Assembly: GCA_025454715.1 (NCBI GenBank)
Contig: JALONY010000085.1
Span: forward strand, 1-11,671
Length of the DNA: 11,671 bases
Reading direction: 5' to 3'
Origin: Anaerolineae bacterium
GTDB lineage: Bacteria > Chloroflexota > Anaerolineae > Aggregatilineales > Phototrophicaceae
The position numbers and the translations under genes are program-made. The notes beneath the pieces are model-generated. The model searched no databases, had not been told where the DNA came from, and worked only from the letters and a program-made list of their open reading frames with translations. This document shows positions 7,116-11,671 of this stretch, in pieces; the first letter of the stretch is position 1, and each line of letters starts with the position of its first letter.

Positions 7116-7514
7116 GTGACAGACTTCAACCTCGGCCTCAAGCGCCGCAAAATCGAGGACGGTATCGTCGCCCGCTATCACAAGGTCAACTTCAAAAAGC
7201 GCGACGAGGCATGGCTCGAAGACCAACTCTTTTGGGATTACGTCTTCTCGTGGTACGAGCTGGCGCACTATTACGAAAACAGCCTCGACACCGGCATCGG
7301 CGCACATATGTTGGAGCTCTATGCCGAGTGCGTCACCCGCTTCCGCACCGCCGCCGCCAACCCCAAGCTACGCGAGCGCCGCCGCGACAAAGCCGCCGAC
7401 GCCCTCTACCAAATCAATTATTACGTCAACCAAATGATGATCGCCATCGACCGCAACAGCCGCGCCCTCGACGACAATGGCAACGGCGGCACCCCCGTCC
7501 TAGACCCCATCTGA
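7116..7514 (+). CDS. Conserved-looking hypothetical protein, 132 residues
   Basis: Starts at GTG (7116) with AAGGG at a 6-nt spacing, and ends with TGA at 7512-7514. The product is cytosolic, with no signal peptide or membrane segment. It is strongly charged and predicted mostly helical. The basic N-terminus FNLGLKRRKIEDG is followed by aromatic-rich helices (WDYVFSWYELAHYYE), another long helix with an Arg-rich turn (LRERRRDKAADALYQIN) and a flexible tail with DDNGNGGTP. I do not recognise the family. It lies 110 nt upstream of the AAA+ ATPase gene on the same strand, so the two could work together, but a weak hairpin lies between them. The composition and C-rich codon use match the neighbouring genes, which supports a real coding region. 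Confidence 0.75.
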   Translation: MTDFNLGLKRRKIEDGIVARYHKVNFKKRDEAWLEDQLFWDYVFSWYELAHYYENSLDTGIGAHMLELYAECVTRFRTAAANPKLRERRRDKAADALYQINYYVNQMMIAIDRNSRALDDNGNGGTPVLDPI

Positions 7515-7548
7515 AGCACACGGCATAGGACTAAAACCTTAAGCCAAT

Positions 7549-7568
7549 CTCGCCCCCCACTGGGCGAG
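7549..7568 (+). other. Short GC hairpin between the 132-residue gene and the AAA+ gene
   Basis: CTCGCCC (7549-7555) pairs perfectly with GGGCGAG (7562-7568) around a 6-nt loop. No T run follows on the plus strand, so it may be a weak attenuator or a chance hairpin rather than a true terminator. Confidence 0.35.
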
Positions 7569-7624
7569 GGCGTGGTATCATCAACGCAGTACCCCCGATG
7601 AGGCACCCATCAGGAACACAGATT

Positions 7625-8959
7625 ATGGTCTCACCCAACCCCAACCGCACGCGCAACCTCCAGCAGATGGGCGACTCCCCAGAGCGCTGGATGCCAGCCC
7701 CTCTGGCCACCCTCGAAGACACCGGCCTGACCAAGCTGGCCATCGCCGATCATGTCCTCAAGATTTTGTATTTCGGCGGTGACCTGACCGGCAGCGAAGT
7801 GGCGGAGCGCATCCGCCTCCCGTTCTCGGGCGTGCTCGACCCCGTGTTCGAGTTCCTCAAGCGCGAAAAGATGATCGAGCCCCGCGGCACCGGCAGTAGC
7901 TCATTCAGCGAAGCCCAATACCGCTACCTCATCACCACCAAAGGCATCGAAAAAGCCCAAGAAGCCCTCACCCGCTCACAATATGCAGGCCCCGCCCCCG
8001 TGCCGGTCGAGCACTATATCGAGTCGGTCAAAGAGCAAAACAAATACCGCGCCCCAGTCACCTCCACCAGCCTCCGCAAGGTGATGGAAAACCTCGTCGT
8101 CTCGGAAGAAATGCTCAACAAGGTCGGCCCCGCCGTCAATTCGGGACGCTCCATCTTCCTCTATGGCCCCCCGGGCAACGGCAAAACCACCATCTCCGAG
8201 CGCGTCGGGCGCATGGTCTTGGGGCAAGATTTGTGGATTCCCTACGCCATCGATGTCGATGGCCAAGTCATCCAGATGTACGACTCCATCAACCACGAGT
8301 TGTCCGATGACCAAGAGAAAGTCCGCTATGCCACCGGCCTCGTCGCCGACCCGCGCTGGGTCAGCATCAAGCGCCCGATGATCATGGTCGGTGGCGAGCT
8401 CACGCTCCAAAGCCTCGACCTGACCTACGACGACATCAACAAATTCTACGAAGCCCCGTACCAGATGAAGGCCAACGGCGGCATGTTCCTGATTGACGAC
8501 TTTGGCCGCCAACAAGTCCGCGCCGTCGATTTGCTCAACCGCTGGATCGTCCCCCTCGAAAAGCGCGTAGACTTCCTCACGCTCAACAACGGGCGCAAAA
8601 TCGAAATCCCGTTCAACGTGTTGATCGTCTTCTCGACCAACCTCGACCCCAAAGACCTCGTAGACGAGGCGTTCTTGCGCCGCATCCGCCACAAAATCGA
8701 GGTCGGCAACCCCACCCTCGAGCAGTTCCGCGACATCTTCAAAATCATGTGCAAAATCATGCGCGTGCCCTACGACGACCAAGCGCTGGCCTATCTGGTC
8801 AAGAAATGGTACATCGCCAAAGGCCGCGACCTGCGTATGGTGCACCCCCGCGACATCCTCTCGCAATTGGTCGATATCGCCAACTATCAGCAACGCCCGC
8901 CCGAGCTGACCCCCGAGCTGATCGACCAAGCCGCCGCCTCGTATTTCGTCGAGCTATAA
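7625..8959 (+). CDS. AAA+ ATPase with N-terminal winged-helix-like region
   Basis: 444 residues from the ATG at 7625, preceded by AGGA at 9 nt; an in-frame ATG at 7598 would add nine residues but has no ribosome binding site. Residues about 35-110 look like a winged-helix domain (LTKLAIADHVLKILYFGGDLTGSEVAERI split over two helices, then a wing). The AAA+ core has Walker A GPPGNGKTT (181-189), Walker B GGMFLIDDFGR (Asp291, Asp292), sensor 1 IVFSTNLDP (Asn339) and Arg-finger candidates in AFLRRIRHKIEV (Arg352, Arg353, Arg355). A C-terminal helical lid region with HPRDILSQLVDIA follows. The Walker B position normally holding Glu is Asp. No membrane segment or signal peptide. It should bind and hydrolyse ATP as a ring-forming motor or switch, but I cannot assign its substrate. 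It lies downstream of the 132-residue gene and ends before a strong hairpin. Confidence 0.88.
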   Translation: MVSPNPNRTRNLQQMGDSPERWMPAPLATLEDTGLTKLAIADHVLKILYFGGDLTGSEVAERIRLPFSGVLDPVFEFLKREKMIEPRGTGSSSFSEAQYRYLITTKGIEKAQEALTRSQYAGPAPVPVEHYIESVKEQNKYRAPVTSTSLRKVMENLVVSEEMLNKVGPAVNSGRSIFLYGPPGNGKTTISERVGRMVLGQDLWIPYAIDVDGQVIQMYDSINHELSDDQEKVRYATGLVADPRWVSIKRPMIMVGGELTLQSLDLTYDDINKFYEAPYQMKANGGMFLIDDFGRQQVRAVDLLNRWIVPLEKRVDFLTLNNGRKIEIPFNVLIVFSTNLDPKDLVDEAFLRRIRHKIEVGNPTLEQFRDIFKIMCKIMRVPYDDQALAYLVKKWYIAKGRDLRMVHPRDILSQLVDIANYQQRPPELTPELIDQAAASYFVEL

Positions 8960-8967
8960 CCGTCCTC

Positions 8968-8997
8968 TGCACCCCGCGTTCCCCAGCGCGGGGTGCA
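8968..8997 (+). terminator. Strong GC hairpin after the AAA+ gene, probable terminator
   Basis: A perfect 11-bp stem (TGCACCCCGCG, 8968-8978, with 8987-8997) has an 8-nt loop and starts 8 nt after the TAA at 8957-8959. No T run follows on either strand, so it is not a textbook rho-independent terminator. Its position between two genes still suggests a transcript-end or mRNA-stabilising role. Confidence 0.6.
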
Positions 8998-9047
8998 CGA
9001 TTCCGCCCGACACCCATTCCACACTATCCGCCCCAACGCCATACCGC

Positions 9048-9053
9048 TACAAT
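9048..9053 (+). promoter_or_regulatory. Candidate -10 box of the obgE operon
   Basis: TACAAT is a close match to the sigma-70 -10 consensus and predicts a start near 9060, leaving about 30 nt of leader before the obgE ATG. No good -35 box is seen 17 nt upstream. The preceding hairpin at 8968-8997 makes an operon promoter in this gap likely. Confidence 0.35.
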
Positions 9054-9089
9054 ACCGTGCCAAGCAACCAGCACGAGCGTGATACACCC

Positions 9090-10358
9090 ATGTTCCTCGA
9101 TGAAGTCAAAATCTACCTCCGCAGCGGCAACGGCGGCGACGGCAACGTCTCCTTCCGGCGCGAAAAGTTCATGCCGCAAGGCGGCCCCGCCGGTGGCGAC
9201 GGTGGCAAAGGCGGCGACATTATCTTTGTCGTCAACCCCAAGACCAACACCCTCTCTGCCTTCCAAAACAAAATCCACTACAAGGCCGACCACGGCGACA
9301 AAGGCGGCACGACCGAGAAAACCGGTCGCTCCGGCGAGGACATCATCATCCCCGTCCCCGCTGGCACCGTCATCAAAGATGCCGAGACCGGCGCGGTCTT
9401 GGCCGATATGGTCGAGCTAGACCAACACCTCATCTTGCTCAAGGGTGGGCGCGGCGGGCGCGGCAACCAACACTTCGCCAACAGCCGCAACCAAACCCCC
9501 CGCTATGCCGAGCGCGGGGAGCCCGGCCAAGAGCGCTGGGTGGTCTTGGAGCTCAAGCTGATTGCCGATGTCGGCATCGTCGGCGTGCCCAACGCCGGCA
9601 AATCGACCCTGTTGTCGGTCATCAGCAACGCCAAGCCCAAGATTGCCCCTTACCCCTTCACCACCCTCACCCCTCAGCTCGGCGTCGTCCGCTATGACGA
9701 TACCGACCTCGTCTTTGCCGACATCCCGGGGCTCATCGAGGGCGCACATGAAGGAATCGGCCTCGGGCACGAGTTCTTGCGCCACGTCCAACGCACCCGC
9801 GCCCTCGTCCACGTCATCGATGGCTCATCCGAAAACCCGTTGGCCGACTACAGCCAAATCAACACCGAGCTGGCCTTATACGACGACCGACTCGCCCAGC
9901 GCCCGCAAGTCGTCGCCTTCAACAAGATGGACTTGCCCGACGCCCAAACCCGCTGGCCAGACATCCAAGCCGCCCTCCAAGCCCAAGGCGTCACCGCCTT
10001 TCCCATCAGCGCCGCCACCCAAGACAACGTGCGCGCCCTGATTAACCAAGTGCTCGAAATCGTCTCCAAACTGCCCAAGACCATCGACGTGCATACCGTC
10101 CGGCGCGAGGTCTTGCAGCCCGAGGTCGATGACGCCGTGCCGTTCGAAATCACCCGTGACCAAGACGGCGCTTATCACGTCAAAGGCCACCGCATCGAGC
10201 GCGCCGCCCAGATGACCCACTGGGACAACGAAGAAGCCATTCTCCGCTTCCAAAACATCCTCGAAGTCCTCGGGGTCTCCAAAGCGTTGGAAGAACACGG
10301 CGTGCGCGTCGGCGACACCGTGTATATCGGCAACTATGAACTGGAGTGGTCGGATTGA
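9090..10358 (+). CDS. obgE: Obg-family GTPase (ribosome assembly / stress)
   Basis: 422 residues from the ATG at 9090, beginning MFLDEVKIYLRSGNGGDG as Obg proteins do; an in-frame GTG at 9057 would add 11 residues not typical of the family. The N-terminal glycine-rich Obg domain (about 1-158) includes GGPAGGDGGKGGDI. The G domain has G1 GVPNAGKST (165-173), the TTLTPQLGVV switch I, G3 DIPGLIEG (from 211), G4 NKMD (278-281) and G5 SAAT (about 307). The C-terminal OCT domain (about 345-422) ends VGDTVYIGNYELEW and is the type found in a subset of Obg proteins. The protein binds GTP/GDP slowly, associates with the large ribosomal subunit and links ribosome maturation to growth state. No strong Shine-Dalgarno is visible. 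The stop overlaps the nadD start, so the two are translationally coupled. Confidence 0.97.
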   Translation: MFLDEVKIYLRSGNGGDGNVSFRREKFMPQGGPAGGDGGKGGDIIFVVNPKTNTLSAFQNKIHYKADHGDKGGTTEKTGRSGEDIIIPVPAGTVIKDAETGAVLADMVELDQHLILLKGGRGGRGNQHFANSRNQTPRYAERGEPGQERWVVLELKLIADVGIVGVPNAGKSTLLSVISNAKPKIAPYPFTTLTPQLGVVRYDDTDLVFADIPGLIEGAHEGIGLGHEFLRHVQRTRALVHVIDGSSENPLADYSQINTELALYDDRLAQRPQVVAFNKMDLPDAQTRWPDIQAALQAQGVTAFPISAATQDNVRALINQVLEIVSKLPKTIDVHTVRREVLQPEVDDAVPFEITRDQDGAYHVKGHRIERAAQMTHWDNEEAILRFQNILEVLGVSKALEEHGVRVGDTVYIGNYELEWSD

Positions 10359-10972
10359 CCGAAAAAATCGGGCTGGTGGGTGGCACCTTCGACCCCCCGC
10401 ACATCGCACACCTCATCTTGGGCGAACACGGGCGAGAAGAACTCCACCTCGACCGCATTTTTTACATCCCGGCAGGCACACCGCCGCACAAAGACCACAC
10501 CCGCACCTCCGACCAGCACCGCGCCACCATGACGCAAATCGCCATCGGCGATAACCCGCATTTCGAGCTGTGCCGTGTCGATCTCGACCGCCCGGGGCCA
10601 CACTACACCATCGACACGGTCGAAATCTTGCGCGCTCAGTACCCCAACGCCGATTTCACCTTCATCATGGGCGAGGACATGTTCCGTGACCTGCCCAATT
10701 GGCGCCGCGCCGATGGCTTGTTTACCGATGGCCGCATCAAAGTCGCCGTCATGCGCCGCCTCGGCGTCAAGGGCGAGCTCCGCGCCGACCAGCACGAGCA
10801 CGCCCTTCCGGGTCTCGCCCGCAATGTCATCATGCTCAAATCGCCCTTGGTCGAGATTTCCTCGACCGATGTCGTCCGGCGGCTACGCCACGGCGAAAGC
10901 GTCAAATACCTCGTCACCGAGCCCGTCCTAACCTACATCCGCCAAAACCGTTTGTATGAAGAGGAGGCTTAA
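10355..10972 (+). CDS. nadD: Nicotinate-nucleotide adenylyltransferase
   Basis: 205 residues from a TTG start at 10355 that overlaps the obgE stop (TTGA), with GGAG at 10343-10346 giving an 8-nt spacing. A GTG at 10346 would add three residues but overlaps that ribosome binding site. The nucleotidyltransferase motif GGTFDPPHIAH (residues 9-19, His16 and His19) is intact, with Ala in place of the commoner Gly of HxGH. The C-terminal ISSTDVVRRLRHGE matches the NadD ISSTxIR signature, and the end TYIRQNRLY is typical. The enzyme joins nicotinate mononucleotide with ATP to form deamido-NAD in the cytosol, a late step of NAD synthesis. Placement after obgE is common in bacteria. The usual length of about 200 residues fits. 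Confidence 0.96.
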   Translation: MTEKIGLVGGTFDPPHIAHLILGEHGREELHLDRIFYIPAGTPPHKDHTRTSDQHRATMTQIAIGDNPHFELCRVDLDRPGPHYTIDTVEILRAQYPNADFTFIMGEDMFRDLPNWRRADGLFTDGRIKVAVMRRLGVKGELRADQHEHALPGLARNVIMLKSPLVEISSTDVVRRLRHGESVKYLVTEPVLTYIRQNRLYEEEA

Positions 10973-10976
10973 CGCC

Positions 10977-11671
10977 ATGCCCCGCGTCTTGTGGTTGTGC
11001 GCCGTCCTGCTGTCGCTCCTCCTACAGCCCGCCAGCGCCCAAAATGCCGCGCCCACCCTCGTCCCCCCCACGCCCGTCCCCTACGACACCAGCGCCCAGA
11101 CCGAGGCCGCCCTATCCCAAAGTGGCCTCGCCCGCATCCTCGAAACCGGACGGGTGCGTATCGGCGTGCTCTACACCGAGCCCGCCTTCGGGCAATTCAC
11201 CGAGCGCGGTGAGGTACGCGGCTATGACGCCGACCTCGCCCGCGCCATGGCCGAGGTCTGGGGCGTCGAGCTACGCCTCCGCCAAGTCACCCGCCAAACC
11301 GCCCTCGAGATGCTCAACAACAGCGAGGTCGATCTGCTGCTGGCCGCCATGGTGCATCGCCGCGACCTGACCGACGAGGTCGAGTTCAGCCAAACCTACT
11401 ACCAAAGCGCCGAGGCCGTCATGGTGCGCTCCGACGACCCCGCCCAAACCCTCGCAGACCTCGCCGGACGTCGCCTCGGCGTCGTACTCGGCACCCCGTC
11501 CGAGGTCGCCCTGCGCGACTGGGCAGCCCGCACCGGCTTCACCGGCAGCATCGAGACCTTCGTGACCAATGACCGCATGTACGGGGCGCTTGGCGGCGGT
11601 TCGGTCGATGGCATCGTCGCCCCACGCCACCGCCTCAAGCAATTGGCCGCCCTCGAGCCCGAGGCGCGCCG
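10977..11671 (+). CDS. Family 3 extracellular solute-binding protein, 3' end missing
   Basis: The ATG at 10977 has GGAGG (10963-10967) at 9 nt and starts 4 nt after the nadD stop; the frame is open to the window edge (231 codons). The N-terminus is a Sec signal peptide (RVLWLCAVLLSLLLQPASA) with an Ala-Ser-Ala cleavage site and no lipobox cysteine after it, followed by a Pro/Thr-rich linker. The mature part fits the SBP_bac_3 fold: GRVRIGVLYTEPAFGQF, the GYDADLARAMAEVWGVE signature, VDLLLAAMVHRRDL (the Arg that contacts a ligand carboxylate), EFSQTYYQSAEAVMV and a second lobe starting LAGRRLGVVLGT. Such proteins bind amino acids or similar small polar ligands for ABC importers, or act as sensor or enzyme domains. 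Any further C-terminal domain is outside the window. Ligand unknown. Confidence 0.88.
   Translation, partial: MPRVLWLCAVLLSLLLQPASAQNAAPTLVPPTPVPYDTSAQTEAALSQSGLARILETGRVRIGVLYTEPAFGQFTERGEVRGYDADLARAMAEVWGVELRLRQVTRQTALEMLNNSEVDLLLAAMVHRRDLTDEVEFSQTYYQSAEAVMVRSDDPAQTLADLAGRRLGVVLGTPSEVALRDWAARTGFTGSIETFVTNDRMYGALGGGSVDGIVAPRHRLKQLAALEPEAR

Noticed and set aside
7598..7624. Upstream ATG for the AAA+ gene
   Set aside because: No ribosome binding site precedes it, whereas AGGA lies 9 nt before the ATG at 7625.
7976..8929. A 317-codon minus-strand open frame
   Set aside because: It is antisense to the AAA+ ATPase, which has all its motifs; the frame is Asp/Val/Gly-rich with no domain.
9057..9089. 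GTG start giving an 11-residue N-terminal extension of ObgE
   Set aside because: Obg proteins begin at the MFLDEVKIYL stretch, and the GTG sits almost on the candidate -10 box.
1..11671. CRISPR arrays, tRNA genes, insertion sequences, attachment sites
   Set aside because: No regularly spaced direct repeats, tRNA-like folds, transposase motifs or terminal inverted repeats were seen on either strand.

Overview
The window looks like a chromosomal stretch of a GC-rich bacterium, most likely a Chloroflexota (Anaerolineae-like) member. That placement is inferred from the mix of genes (a CpXC-domain protein, a soluble GAF-PAS histidine kinase, a ROK kinase and an Obg with its C-terminal OCT domain) and is not proven. 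I see no tRNA, rRNA, CRISPR array, insertion sequence or phage gene.

Left half, all on the minus strand. Positions 1-2427 hold most of a secreted GH13 alpha-amylase/amylopullulanase-type enzyme whose C-terminus lies outside the window. Next, reading against transcription, come a small thioredoxin-fold-like protein without a CxxC motif (2554-3045), a CpXC zinc-ribbon protein with a long helical tail (3157-4497), a cytosolic GAF-PAS sensor histidine kinase (4525-6105) and a ROK-family sugar kinase or kinase-like protein (6169 to about 7065). The kinase and the CpXC gene are 27 nt apart and probably form a two-gene operon. Clear intrinsic terminators lie after the CpXC gene (3098-3132) and after the small thioredoxin-like gene (2474-2511). 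The transcription units are therefore kinase-CpXC, the small gene alone, and the amylase alone.

Right half, all on the plus strand. A 132-residue protein of unknown function (7116-7514) is divergent from the ROK gene. It is followed by an AAA+ ATPase with an N-terminal winged-helix-like region (7625-8959) and a strong GC hairpin. A tight operon follows: obgE (9090-10358), nadD (10355-10972, overlapping obgE by 4 nt) and the first 695 nt of a periplasmic or extracellular family 3 solute-binding protein (from 10977).

The amylase and possibly the ROK protein point to use of external glucans and sugars. ObgE (ribosome assembly) and NadD (NAD synthesis) are core housekeeping genes. The items most worth a second look are the ROK gene, which has no usable standard start codon, lacks a normally conserved stretch of about 18 residues and has lost the sugar-binding His and zinc Cys cluster; the kinase-CpXC pair, whose kinase promoter predicts a leaderless mRNA; and the unassigned AAA+ ATPase with its small neighbour. 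None of these is shown here to be a new system; they are leads.
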